Below, one piece after another: positions 16,180-25,506 of a DNA stretch of 36,424 bases. Under the pieces are notes generated by a model. That model had not been told where the DNA came from and ran no database searches. It saw only the letters and a program-made list of their open reading frames with translations. The stretch is taken from assembly GCA_031409815.1 (NCBI GenBank), contig JANNXV010000080.1, positions 1 to 36,424 of the forward strand. Direction: 5' to 3'. The DNA is from JANLUX01 sp031409815 (GTDB lineage: Bacteria > Bacteroidota > Bacteroidia > AKYH767-A > OLB10). Position numbers and translations under genes: made by a program. The stretch's first letter is position 1; each line of letters starts with the position of its first letter.

Positions 16180-16998
16180 ATGCAATACGATCCCATCAAG
16201 CGAAGCCTTGGCAATGTCTTTAATAAAAACCCCTTTTTACGAAAAGTTTTTTACCGATTACTCGATTTGTTATTACTGCGTGCCTGGCATGTTCATAAGG
16301 AATTGAAAAAATATTTACGTGATAGCAGTGCTCAAATAGATAAGTTAAGAATATTAGATGCAGGAGCAGGGTACGGACAATATTCGTTTTGGTTAAACCA
16401 ACGTGTGCCCAAAGCCAAAATTCTTGCAGTAGATGTAAAGGAGGAGCAGGTTGCAGATAGCAATGGTTTTTTTAAAGCGATTGGTTCATCAGAAAACGTA
16501 AAATTTGTGGTGGATGATCTGACCATTTACAAAAGTGAAAACACCTACGATTTAGTGATCTCGGTTGACGTGATGGAGCATATTTTAGAAGATGTTCAGG
16601 TATTTAAAAATTTTTATGCTTCGTTGAAACCGGGCGGAATGTTACTGGTCTCAACACCGAGTGATCAGGGAGGCTCCGATGTTCACGGTGATGATGAAGC
16701 TTCATTTATTGAAGAGCATGTGCGTGATGGATACAACATCAATGAGATTCAGGATAAATTGAGGAATGCAGGTTTTTCGAAAATCGAAGCGCGTTATCAA
16801 TACGGTTCGCCCGGAAAAATTTCTTGGCGTTTATCAATGAAATATCCAATTGTGATGTTAGGTAAAACGAAATTGTTTTTCATTATCCTTCCATTTTATT
16901 ACATCATAGCTTATCCGATTTCCTATATTTTAAATTGGATGGATGTGGGTATGGCGCATCCAACCGGAACAGGTTTGGTGGTGAAAGCATGGAAATAA
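16180..16998 (+). CDS. Class I SAM-dependent methyltransferase, membrane-associated
   Basis: A 272-residue protein with the class I methyltransferase fold. Motif I is LDAGAGYGQYS (from residue 59), the acidic motif II follows in KILAVDV, and the post-motif region DLVISVDVMEHILEDV and LKPGGMLLVSTPS fits the Methyltransf_11/23 group. Near the C-terminus is a 20-residue hydrophobic stretch (FFIILPFYYIIAYPISY), suggesting attachment to the inner membrane and a lipid-linked or small hydrophobic substrate. It lies between rbfA and a LolC/E-like gene. The substrate is unknown. Confidence 0.82.
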   Translation: MQYDPIKRSLGNVFNKNPFLRKVFYRLLDLLLLRAWHVHKELKKYLRDSSAQIDKLRILDAGAGYGQYSFWLNQRVPKAKILAVDVKEEQVADSNGFFKAIGSSENVKFVVDDLTIYKSENTYDLVISVDVMEHILEDVQVFKNFYASLKPGGMLLVSTPSDQGGSDVHGDDEASFIEEHVRDGYNINEIQDKLRNAGFSKIEARYQYGSPGKISWRLSMKYPIVMLGKTKLFFIILPFYYIIAYPISYILNWMDVGMAHPTGTGLVVKAWK

Positions 16999-17011
16999 TT
17001 TTTCTTAAACA

Positions 17012-17058
17012 CAGAGACGCAAAGACACAGAGGAAAACTTTGCGTCTTTGCGTCTCTG
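17012..17058. repeat. Inverted repeat of the ACAGAGACGCAAAG type, possible terminator
   Basis: Arms CAGAGACGCAAAGAC (17012-17026) and GTCTTTGCGTCTCTG (17044-17058) are perfectly complementary over 15 bp with a 17-base loop, followed by CTTTTAATAT. Similar hairpins lie between genes in many bacterial genomes. It begins 14 bases after the methyltransferase stop and ends 22 bases before the permease ATG, so it may end the rbfA transcript. Confidence 0.75.
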
Positions 17059-17080
17059 CTTTTAATATATTTTGTCAGTC

Positions 17081-18319
17081 ATGAACCTGAGCCTCGAAAT
17101 AGCAAGGCGCTATCTGATTGCGAAAAAATCGCATAATGTAATTAACATCATCAGTATTGTTTCCATCATTGGTGTGATGGTTGGAACGATGGGTTTAATC
17201 ATTGTGCTTTCTGTTTTTAATGGCTTTGGCAATTTGGTTTTGTCGCTTTACAATTCTTTTGATCCTGACATTCGCATTACCTATAATAATGGCAAAACAT
17301 TTGACCCTGATAGTGCAAACATATCAGCTATTAAAAAAATTTATGGAATAAAATATGTGAATTTTTCGCTGGAGGAAAATGCATTGTTGCGATATCGCGA
17401 TCGTCAATACATTGTTACATTAAAAGGTGTGAGCGATGATTTTGTAAAGGCAACAAATTTTCAAAATAAAATTGTAGAGGGGCAAATGGTTTTACAAAGG
17501 GGCGATACCAGTTTTGCTATTGTTGGCGGACAGATTGCCTACTCACTTTCACTCAATATGGAAGATCCTTTCCATTCTTTAGGTGTGTATGTTCCCAAAC
17601 GCGATGTAGATGCTTCATCCTTGCTCGATCCTTCAGAAGCGTTTATTTCAAAAAATATTTATGCATCCGGAATTTTTTCTATTCAACAGGATTTTGATAG
17701 CAAGTATGTGGTGGTTCCTTTGCATTTTGCACGAGCGTTAATAGGTCAGGACAAAAACATTTCAGCTATTGAAATAAAATTGAATAACGGAATAAGTGAA
17801 GAAGCTGTTTTGGAAAAAATTAAATCCATCACCAGCAATAGTTATTCGGTGAAGGACCGCTTGCAGCAGCATGATTTTATTTATAAAATTTTGCGTTCAG
17901 AAAAGTTGGCCGTTTTTATGATTTTGAGTTTTATACTCCTAATCGCGACATTCAATATTATAGGATCCCTAACAATGCTGATCATCGAAAAGAAAAAGGA
18001 CATTGCAATTTTATTAAGCATGGGTGCTGATATACCTATGGTAAAGCGAATTTTTTTATTGGAAGGATTGTTTATTTCGCTTTCCGGTGCACTTTCAGGA
18101 ATGATTTTAGGTGGGCTAATATGTTTTATTCAGCAGACATTCGGTATTATAAAACTAGAAAATGCAGGCGCTTTTATTGTGGATGCTTATCCAGTATCTA
18201 TGCAAGCTTCTGATTTTCTATTTGTATTTATTACAGTATTTATCATTGGTTTTGGAGCTGCTTGGTTTACTTCGTCACAATTGGTAAAAAAGCAAATTCC
18301 TATTGGTATGCAGCAGTAA
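17081..18319 (+). CDS. FtsX-like permease, LolC/LolE family
   Basis: Inner-membrane component of an ABC system of the MacB/LolCDE kind, which in the LolC/E branch pulls lipoproteins out of the inner membrane. The 412-residue protein begins with the LolC/E-type N-terminus LEIARRYLIAKKSHNVINII, a first membrane helix (about 25-48) with SVFNGFGN, a periplasmic domain to about residue 270 and three C-terminal helices, the second loop containing KKDIAILLSMGA. The ATG at 17081 is chosen; a TTG three codons upstream is less likely. No ATPase (LolD) gene is adjacent. Confidence 0.9.
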   Translation: MNLSLEIARRYLIAKKSHNVINIISIVSIIGVMVGTMGLIIVLSVFNGFGNLVLSLYNSFDPDIRITYNNGKTFDPDSANISAIKKIYGIKYVNFSLEENALLRYRDRQYIVTLKGVSDDFVKATNFQNKIVEGQMVLQRGDTSFAIVGGQIAYSLSLNMEDPFHSLGVYVPKRDVDASSLLDPSEAFISKNIYASGIFSIQQDFDSKYVVVPLHFARALIGQDKNISAIEIKLNNGISEEAVLEKIKSITSNSYSVKDRLQQHDFIYKILRSEKLAVFMILSFILLIATFNIIGSLTMLIIEKKKDIAILLSMGADIPMVKRIFLLEGLFISLSGALSGMILGGLICFIQQTFGIIKLENAGAFIVDAYPVSMQASDFLFVFITVFIIGFGAAWFTSSQLVKKQIPIGMQQ

Positions 18320-18365
18320 AGTTGAAACAAGCTAAAATCAAATCTTTTTCACTTCATTTGCGCCC

Positions 18366-19253
18366 TTGAAATCGAAAGCTTATGTAGCACTTATTGCCCT
18401 CTGTTTTTTTTGGGGAACCACCTATCTGGCCATTCGGGTTGGTATGCAAACCATTCCTCTTTTTGTTTTCTCGGGATTTAGGTTTGTAGGAGCCGGGTTA
18501 ATCATGTGCCTTTATTTTCTTTTACGTGGCTATGCATTGCCTGATCGCGAAGATTTTCGCAAGTTAATGATTAGCGGTTTATTGCTTTTTGTAGGAGGTA
18601 ATTTGATTTTATGCTTTGCTGAAAAGGAAATTCCAAGCGGATTAGCAGCATTAATTTGTGCCGCATTTCCATTTTGGATTGTGTTGATCAATTTCATTAT
18701 TAACCGTAAAGATGTGCCTCCCAAAAAAGTAATGATGGGATTATTACTTGGATTTGCCGGATTGGTAATCATTTTTCAAGATAACCTAAAGATGCTTTCT
18801 AATACCGCCTATTTAACGAGTATTATTATGTTGGTAGCAGCTAACATATTTTGGGCGGTGGGTTCGGTTTATTCTAAGAGAAATACTGTTAAAATTAATT
18901 TGCTTTTTGGGGCCGGATTGCAAATGCTCTGTTGTGGATCAGTTTCAGCAGCAGTTGGAATATTTAAAGGCGAGTTGTCAGTTTTAACCTTAACCAACGA
19001 AGGCGTTTTTTCGTTTTTTTACTTGCTTGTCGCGGGTTCCATCATCGGTTACAATTGCTTTGTTTATTGTTTGCAAGAGTTGCCTGCAACACTTGTTTCC
19101 ATTTATGCCTATATAAATCCAATAATTGCCATACTGCTTGGCTGGTTGGTTTTAGACGAAATAATTACACTAAGCATGATGATTGCCATGGTGATGACTT
19201 TGGCAGGAGTTTATATAGTTAACCGCGCTATGCAGCAGCAAGCCAAAAGCTGA
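18366..19253 (+). CDS. EamA/DMT-family transporter (ten membrane segments)
   Basis: A 295-residue inner-membrane protein with two repeated EamA halves of five hydrophobic segments each. Landmarks are ALCFFWGTTYLAIRVGM in helix 1, FSGFRFVGAG, FWAVGSVYSKR at the start of the second half and PATLVSIYAYINPIIAILLG near the end. These are typical of drug/metabolite exporters such as RhaT/YdcZ relatives. The start is TTG at 18366, since no ATG lies nearby and the signal-like first helix follows immediately. It comes 46 bases after the FtsX-like gene. Substrate unknown. Confidence 0.88.
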   Translation: MKSKAYVALIALCFFWGTTYLAIRVGMQTIPLFVFSGFRFVGAGLIMCLYFLLRGYALPDREDFRKLMISGLLLFVGGNLILCFAEKEIPSGLAALICAAFPFWIVLINFIINRKDVPPKKVMMGLLLGFAGLVIIFQDNLKMLSNTAYLTSIIMLVAANIFWAVGSVYSKRNTVKINLLFGAGLQMLCCGSVSAAVGIFKGELSVLTLTNEGVFSFFYLLVAGSIIGYNCFVYCLQELPATLVSIYAYINPIIAILLGWLVLDEIITLSMMIAMVMTLAGVYIVNRAMQQQAKS

Positions 19254-19417
19254 AGCTTAATCACTAGGCAATTTACATCACTTGAATAAGAATTAATCTT
19301 ATCTACATCATACCGTTCAAAACTCAGAGAACATTACCAAATCAGTATTATTAAAAATAGTACATTCGTTGCGCACAAAATAGTATAACTTCCTCTGAAC
19401 CATTACAATAATTTCAT

Positions 19418-20332
19418 ATGAGCACCACAGAAACAGAAACAAAAGATTCGAAAAAAGTAATAGTCATCATCGTCATCTCAATTTTATTAGGCGTAAACGG
19501 GTTGCTACTATGGCAATTTTTTGATAAAAAATCGAACCTTGAACAAGTAAGCCGCACCTTAACTTCAACGGTAGCTGAAAAGGAGTCTTTATCTGCAGAA
19601 TTACAGCGTGTAAAGACTGAATACGAAAAGTTAAATCAGGAAAATGCTGGCTTGCAGAATCAACTTTCGGCACGTGATGAAGAGATTAAGCAGAAGATAT
19701 CAGAAATTCAAAAATTAATTAATTCGGGAGATGCAGTTCAATTAAAAAAGGCACGCGAAGAATTGGTGCAATTACGTGAAATGAACCAAACCTATGTTGC
19801 GCAGTTTGATTCGATTAAAACGGTGAACAAGTTATTGGCTATGCAAAACGATACGTTGACTACAAGTCTGGCAACTGCAACTATACAATTGGATACATTA
19901 AGCAAGAAGAATACTATTTTATCAGGCAAAGTAGCCATTGCTTCTGTGCTAAAGACTACAAACGTTAAACCAGTAGCCGTGCGTTATAAAGGCAGCGGTA
20001 AGGAAGTAGAAACCACTAAAGCCAAAAGCACTCAAAAAATCAAAACTTGTTTTACGATTCTCGAAAACTTGGTTATTGATAAAGGACCAAAGGATATCTA
20101 TTTAAGAATATTAAGTCCCGATGGTGCTGTAATGTCAACAACACAACAAACATTTAATTTAAACGGACAGGCTTCGCTTTTCACAACAAAAGAGTCAATC
20201 TTCTATGAAAACAGGAATACAGATTTGTGTATTTATCTGGATAATGGCGGAAAATACGCTGCCGGTAATTATACTATTGAGTTATATTGCGAGGGAAGTT
20301 TGATTGGCTCAAGTTCACTTGCTTTGAAATAA
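19418..20332 (+). CDS. Membrane-anchored coiled-coil protein, unknown function
   Basis: A 304-residue protein: a short charged N-terminus, one membrane helix (about residues 14-35, VIVIIVISILLGVNGLLLW), then a long coiled coil (about 40-165, rich in Glu/Lys/Gln heptads), then a C-terminal beta-rich domain (about 180-304) containing KIKTCFTILENLVIDKGPKD and ending in YTIELYCEGSLIGSSSLALK. The topology predicts an inner-membrane anchor with the coil and beta domain in the periplasm. I do not recognise a named family. It ends two bases from the stop of the giant outer-membrane protein gene on the other strand, with no room for a terminator. Confidence 0.7.
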   Translation: MSTTETETKDSKKVIVIIVISILLGVNGLLLWQFFDKKSNLEQVSRTLTSTVAEKESLSAELQRVKTEYEKLNQENAGLQNQLSARDEEIKQKISEIQKLINSGDAVQLKKAREELVQLREMNQTYVAQFDSIKTVNKLLAMQNDTLTTSLATATIQLDTLSKKNTILSGKVAIASVLKTTNVKPVAVRYKGSGKEVETTKAKSTQKIKTCFTILENLVIDKGPKDIYLRILSPDGAVMSTTQQTFNLNGQASLFTTKESIFYENRNTDLCIYLDNGGKYAAGNYTIELYCEGSLIGSSSLALK

Positions 20333-20334
20333 TT

Positions 20335-23300
20335 TTAGAAAAAGGCCCTGGCCTGAATTCCACCGCTGTGAATGGTTTTTACTTTTTCGGATTTGCGCCC
20401 ATCATAATTTAAGCTTAGTTGCAAACTGTTAGTAATGTTTCGTTGAATCGACACATTCCAGGTATAATTGTTACCGGTTTTAAGCCCTTCTAACATTTCG
20501 TAGGCAAGAGGTGTGTTTTCAGGTTGATTATAGGATATGGCAATAAAATTAATTTTAGCAGATAGTAGTCCTTTTTTTAACGAACTAAAGCGAAACTCTA
20601 ATCCTGCATTATTACTTTCAGAATGTTCGCCAACATCGCCTAATCGGTTTTGTTTTTGTATATAGGAGTATGATGCCGTAACACGATAAACACTTCCCGG
20701 CTGAAAGGTTACTTTTTGTTCGAAGTTAACAGCATCGATATTAAAACTTCTGGCAGTAAAATTTTCGGAATTATTTTGCTTTTGTTCGTATTGTCCAAAA
20801 GTGTTTAAGCCTAACCATTGTTTTACATTCCATCGCAAATTTCCATTGTACAAACGTTGGTCGCGAAATTCGAATCCATTACTTAGCAGTTGCTTGTTTT
20901 GCTGATCCTGAAATGTTAGATCTGCTCCAAATAGAATGCTGGTTCTATTAAAATATAACGTATGGCGCTGTGATGAGTTGGTTGAAACCAGCAATGAATC
21001 GTCAATGGAAAGAGGAATTGGATTAAGCGCTTCAGCCGGATTAGTTCCAATTAATTTATTTTCGAATCGGATAGCCGATTGTGTTGCGAATCGTTTGATC
21101 AATGTGTTTTTATCAGAAGATTGAAACAATGCAGCCGGGTTTAATCCAAGCACAATGTTTAATTGATTGGTGTACGCTTTTACAAATTTGTTGCTGGGGG
21201 TAAAAATTCGAATGTAATTTGCCTGATCCTGAAATTGTGCAATTTCAAATTCATTGAGTTGTTGTACTCCATCATCATTGTAATCATTCCAAACATACAC
21301 TCCGGTTCCCGATGGCACTTGTATATATGAAAACTCTTTTTGTTGTTCACGACCAGTACCTGTTTCGTAATAGGTGTTTAGATTTAATCCGCCTTTGAGT
21401 GCTATCAAACTGTGTTCAATACGGCAAAGCAATGATTGATCCGGCTGTTGAACAGTTAACAAACTATCATTAATCATAAGATTTCGATAGGTTACACCAC
21501 CACTCAATCGATGGTTTTGATTAATCGTCCAACCAATGTTACCATTCACATTATCGGCCGTAGTTGCTTTAATAAAATTATTTTTTTTAATTCCATCATC
21601 AAACCTTCTGCTATAGTCACCGCTTAATTTTACTTTAAGCGTATCGCTTGTATAAAAATAGCCTTTGTAAATTCTAAAGTTAAAACTATTTCTGGCGAGC
21701 GAGTCTTTATCTTTAACTGATATGGCATTGTATTCCTGCTGTTGCATTACACCTAGTGTAACAATTCCAAATCTTCGCGATAAGTCTTCGGTATGCCTGA
21801 AAAAATCAGACGGGTTGGTATTACCTGTTGTTTGCAAATAACTTCCATCTGCTTTTAAAATCCATCGTTTAATATTTATATAAGTATTCGCAAGGTGCAT
21901 TAAGCCACTGTAAACCGAGCCTCGCTGATTAGTCTTGAAGGTGTAGCTGAAAAAATATTTTTCCTTTTGCTCTAAATTTATTCCGGTTGTTAAAAGATGT
22001 TCATCGCTGATTTGGGTAATGCCAGTTGTATTCCAATCTCTGTTAAATTCCATAGGTCGAAAAGTTTCTATTGCTTTGAAATACTTGCTTACAAATTCAT
22101 ACCGTAAATTTCCGGTTAGGTTCCAGGTTTGTTTTGCTTTTTTAAAGACACCGAGTGTTTGTTGCATTCCATTTATGGCAGCAGTACCAATGTCATTCTT
22201 TTTATCTTTTGTTGAAAAAGTGTTAATGTCATCGTTGCTTGCTGCCAATTCTGAATAAACTTTTAATCCGGATTTGAATTCATAATCTCCACCAACGGTT
22301 GTCATCTGGCGCTTTTTGGGTGTAATCAAAAGTATAACGGGTTCATAGCTTCCTTGTGGTATTCCATTAATAGGTGCAATCCAATAGTAAACTCTTCCAT
22401 TAGCATTTGAATTCGTCAATTGCAAATAATTTCCCTTGTTAAGTCCGACCAATGAAAACCCAAGTCGGTAAAAAGCACTGTCGGCCGAATTGCTGTAAAC
22501 AAATACATTGTTGAAGGTAGTACCGTTAACTGTACTATCAATTTTAGCATATAGTATTTCGTTAGTATTGTAAGTAACGCTGTCAACATTTGGTGAGAAG
22601 GCAAGTAATATGTTATCGCCAACTGCAGCAAGCAACGATTTTTGCGGTGTTGTTAAATCCTGTTGCAAAGGTTGATTCTTATGATCCTGTTCAGAATACA
22701 CATTGAGGTGAAGTTTCAGTTTTTTTTGATCCCAGTTAGTGCCACCAAACAGTAATGTTCGGGAGTAGTTTTTATCTGAGTATTGAAATTCAATCACCAC
22801 CCTTGAATCTTTGGTGATCAGTCTTCTGGAAGTAAAAGTAATTTCTGCTGAATTGTAATCAATAATATAATCGCTCGACTGCCCACGTTCCATCAATTGA
22901 CCATCAATAAAAACCCGCTCTGTACCTGATAAGATGATAATAAAAGTTTCGTTGTCAGCACCACGTAATCGGTATGGACCTTGGTTGGCTTCTGTTCCGT
23001 CAAAAGTAAATCGAGCAAATTTTCCTCTCGAAACGGCTCCGCTTAAGGTGGAGGTTAACACTCCTTTGTTTTTGTTTTTTCCTAATGTTGATAGGTTGCT
23101 ATATAAAGCACCTTGCCCTTTTTTATAGAACGACATAAAATAGCCAGGTGGTTTTCTTAAATCAAAGTCACCGGCAATAAGTTTGTGATTTGGATTACTA
23201 AGTTGAATAAAAACTTTGTCAAATTCTTGTAGCTGTTGCGTATTGCCTTCGGCCTGCACCGGTATGTTTTCGTCAGTGATAGCAGCTAACACATCAATAT

Positions 23301-23814
23301 TATTTGAAACACGACCGGATAACTGAAGATTAAAACTTGAATTTACTACTGCATCCTGATTGTTTCCAATGGTAATTCCTCGCGAAATACTTCCACTTTT
23401 ATTCAATCCTTCCAGCTTAAATAGATTACCTTCTTTTTCATCACCTACATAGGTAAACGGGTTGTAACTGCCTGAGAAGTCCTTTTCAATTCGATCTCTG
23501 CTTCTTTTTTGGTAAGTCTGTGAAAACAATATTGGAAATACCCTATAAGTTACCATTACACTATCTGCATTTATAGTATCTCTTTTTGTCCAAATAAATT
23601 TTGAATCAATAATTTGATAATAAGTGGAATCAATTCGATTGTTGGGGTCGAAAATCAAAAGTGATTGAGGTATTATACTCAATGAATCTAAAACAATAGT
23701 ATCCTGCTTTAGGCTAATGTATCGCAAACGTAAATTGCTTTGCTGACCGTTTACATAACCGTACTTGAAAACAAGCGCAATTAAAAATAAACGTAATGCA
23801 ATTATCCGAATCAA
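20335..23814 (-). CDS. Giant outer-membrane beta-barrel protein with SprA-like segments
   Basis: A 1159-residue exported protein. The signal peptide (1-23) ends VNGQQ. Residues about 140-330 contain GNTQQLQEFDKVFIQLSNPN, GDFDLRKPPGYFMSFYKK and GTERVFIDGQLMERG...DYIIDYNSAEITF. This kind of phrase is found in very large Bacteroidota outer-membrane proteins such as the T9SS translocon SprA, though the protein is half that length. From about residue 500 on, alternating amphipathic strands with aromatic ends suggest a large barrel, ending in the aromatic residues AFF. An EF-hand-like loop (D844, N846, D848, Q852, E855) is embedded in it. Membrane insertion and calcium binding are inferred; the molecular role is unknown. 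Confidence 0.75.
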   Translation of the reverse strand: MIRIIALRLFLIALVFKYGYVNGQQSNLRLRYISLKQDTIVLDSLSIIPQSLLIFDPNNRIDSTYYQIIDSKFIWTKRDTINADSVMVTYRVFPILFSQTYQKRSRDRIEKDFSGSYNPFTYVGDEKEGNLFKLEGLNKSGSISRGITIGNNQDAVVNSSFNLQLSGRVSNNIDVLAAITDENIPVQAEGNTQQLQEFDKVFIQLSNPNHKLIAGDFDLRKPPGYFMSFYKKGQGALYSNLSTLGKNKNKGVLTSTLSGAVSRGKFARFTFDGTEANQGPYRLRGADNETFIIILSGTERVFIDGQLMERGQSSDYIIDYNSAEITFTSRRLITKDSRVVIEFQYSDKNYSRTLLFGGTNWDQKKLKLHLNVYSEQDHKNQPLQQDLTTPQKSLLAAVGDNILLAFSPNVDSVTYNTNEILYAKIDSTVNGTTFNNVFVYSNSADSAFYRLGFSLVGLNKGNYLQLTNSNANGRVYYWIAPINGIPQGSYEPVILLITPKKRQMTTVGGDYEFKSGLKVYSELAASNDDINTFSTKDKKNDIGTAAINGMQQTLGVFKKAKQTWNLTGNLRYEFVSKYFKAIETFRPMEFNRDWNTTGITQISDEHLLTTGINLEQKEKYFFSYTFKTNQRGSVYSGLMHLANTYINIKRWILKADGSYLQTTGNTNPSDFFRHTEDLSRRFGIVTLGVMQQQEYNAISVKDKDSLARNSFNFRIYKGYFYTSDTLKVKLSGDYSRRFDDGIKKNNFIKATTADNVNGNIGWTINQNHRLSGGVTYRNLMINDSLLTVQQPDQSLLCRIEHSLIALKGGLNLNTYYETGTGREQQKEFSYIQVPSGTGVYVWNDYNDDGVQQLNEFEIAQFQDQANYIRIFTPSNKFVKAYTNQLNIVLGLNPAALFQSSDKNTLIKRFATQSAIRFENKLIGTNPAEALNPIPLSIDDSLLVSTNSSQRHTLYFNRTSILFGADLTFQDQQNKQLLSNGFEFRDQRLYNGNLRWNVKQWLGLNTFGQYEQKQNNSENFTARSFNIDAVNFEQKVTFQPGSVYRVTASYSYIQKQNRLGDVGEHSESNNAGLEFRFSSLKKGLLSAKINFIAISYNQPENTPLAYEMLEGLKTGNNYTWNVSIQRNITNSLQLSLNYDGRKSEKVKTIHSGGIQARAFF

Positions 23815-23892
23815 CTGTTATTGTTTGGCTGCTAAAAATACCAAAATGAAAACGTAAATGCTCAGTGGTTGTTGTATACCTATCCACTTCGC

Positions 23893-23900
23893 TATCTTAG
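23893..23900 (+). promoter_or_regulatory. Candidate -7 element for xth
   Basis: TATCTTAG is one mismatch from TAnnTTTG, and GTTG (23871-23874) lies 18 bases upstream near the -33 position. It ends 18 bases before the ATG at 23919. Confidence 0.3.
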
Positions 23901-23918
23901 CAAAAGAATTTAGCTCAA

Positions 23919-24695
23919 ATGGCAACGAAAAAAATTATTACTTATAATGTCAACGGCCTTCGCGCTGCTATGAATAAAGGCTGGTTGCAATGGGTGCAGG
24001 CAGTTAGCCCTGATATCATTTGTTTGCAGGAAATAAAAGTGCAGCAAGACCAATTGGATTTAACACTGTTCGAAAAGGCTGGTTATCAACATCACTACTG
24101 GCATTCGGCTGAAAAAAAGGGGTATAGTGGAGTAGCAATACTAGCAAAGGAGAAACCGGACAATATAATTATTGGTTCAGGTGAAGCGGAAGTTGACAGT
24201 GAGGCAAGAATCATTCGTGCAGATTATGGCGATGTCACTATAATAAGTGTGTACATTCCCTCCGGTTCGAGTGGTGAATTAAGACAAGCTTATAAAATGG
24301 AATGGTTGGCATGGTTCGAAAAGTATATTAGCAAATTAAGAACTACCCGAAAAAAACTAATAATTGCTGGCGACTACAATATTTGTCATAAGCCCATTGA
24401 TATTCATAATCCGGTTAGTAATGCTAAGTCATCAGGTTTTTTACCAGAAGAACGTGAGTGGCTTACAAAATTTATTGACTCAGGATTTACCGATACCTTT
24501 CGGGAGTATAATAAAGAACCGCACCAATATAGTTGGTGGAGTGCAAGGTTTAATGTGAGAGCAAGAAATTTAGGCTGGAGGATAGATTATCAAATGGTAA
24601 CTCAAAATCTGAACGATAAATTAAAACGAGCAGTGCTTTTGCCGGATGCAGTTCATAGTGATCATTGCCCGATGTTATTGGAAATCGATTTTTGA
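23919..24695 (+). CDS. xth: Exodeoxyribonuclease III (AP endonuclease)
   Basis: Mg-dependent DNA repair nuclease that incises at abasic sites and removes 3' blocking groups. The EEP-fold motifs are all present: TYNVNGLRAA (residues 8-17), LQEIKVQ with catalytic Glu38, SGVAILAK, SVYIPSG, GDYNICHKP with the catalytic Asp/Asn pair, RIDYQMV and the C-terminal SDHCPML with the general-base Asp-His. At 258 residues it has the normal length. It is a single gene converging on an unknown minus-strand gene 23 bases away. Confidence 0.96.
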   Translation: MATKKIITYNVNGLRAAMNKGWLQWVQAVSPDIICLQEIKVQQDQLDLTLFEKAGYQHHYWHSAEKKGYSGVAILAKEKPDNIIIGSGEAEVDSEARIIRADYGDVTIISVYIPSGSSGELRQAYKMEWLAWFEKYISKLRTTRKKLIIAGDYNICHKPIDIHNPVSNAKSSGFLPEEREWLTKFIDSGFTDTFREYNKEPHQYSWWSARFNVRARNLGWRIDYQMVTQNLNDKLKRAVLLPDAVHSDHCPMLLEIDF

Positions 24696-24718
24696 TTTAG
24701 AATTACAGCAATAGGCAG

Positions 24719-25435
24719 TTATGCTTGTGTGCTAATATATTTCACCAGCGTGCGTTTCGCTAAAGGCAAAAGTGTGTCATCAATCGGTAAAACCAATTCT
24801 GTTTCTACCACATAAGTAGCGGGGTTAGGAAAGTTTTTATTGTATAACAGTAAATCTCGTTTGATGTTTTCGTAAGTGTTGTTAAAAGTTTTTTCATACG
24901 AAGCAATATACTGCATGCTTATTCCGCGAAAGCGTTCGGTACTTTGTTCAAAAATAGTGATGTGATATTCATAAACTCGCGTTTCACTTTGCGTTCCGCA
25001 TTTAAGCATCAGGTAACCTTCGTCAAAATGAATAGGCATAATGCCTACAGGAAAAATGGTGATTTTTGATTCGATAAAATCATAAATCTTTTTTCCTTCG
25101 CTCAAGTGTTTCTTAAATTGTGGAATGCTGAATTCAATAATAGACTGCAATTCCTGCATCAACTTATCGTCTTCGCAAAGTTTCTCATAAACCAACTTAA
25201 AATGATTTAAGTCTGTTTGCGTAAGTTTTTCAGGAAAACTATCAGAAAGGTTCTTCTTGTTTTCTTTTAATGCAATTAAATTACGGTAATGACTTACCAA
25301 CTCACTTAAGGCCGGATATAATCGAACTTCCTCAAATTGGTCGCTCACATGTTGCAAGTATGCCAGCAAAACATATCGTTTATATTCCAGGTCGATGTGC
25401 TTCTCAGTAATCCAGTTTTCACTCAGCTTGTCCAT
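24719..25435 (-). CDS. Conserved hypothetical protein, no recognised domain
   Basis: A 238-residue soluble protein without signal peptide or membrane segments. The first half is helical and charged, beginning LSENWITEKHIDLEYKRYVLLAYLQHV and containing SHYRNLIALKENKKNLSD. The second half is mixed alpha/beta, with FPVGIMPIHFDEGYLMLKCG, RVYEYHITIFEQ and an LPIDDTLLPLAKR segment near the end. I have seen this pattern only as a Bacteroidota hypothetical protein. Start at the ATG at 25435; it is divergent from the OmpA-like gene across 161 bases. Confidence 0.7.
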   Translation of the reverse strand: MDKLSENWITEKHIDLEYKRYVLLAYLQHVSDQFEEVRLYPALSELVSHYRNLIALKENKKNLSDSFPEKLTQTDLNHFKLVYEKLCEDDKLMQELQSIIEFSIPQFKKHLSEGKKIYDFIESKITIFPVGIMPIHFDEGYLMLKCGTQSETRVYEYHITIFEQSTERFRGISMQYIASYEKTFNNTYENIKRDLLLYNKNFPNPATYVVETELVLPIDDTLLPLAKRTLVKYISTQA

Positions 25436-25506
25436 AAAATTGTTTTTTGGGTATTAGCAAGTGTAATATATTCAGGTGTTATTATAGTTGCTTTTTGTAA
25501 ATAAGT

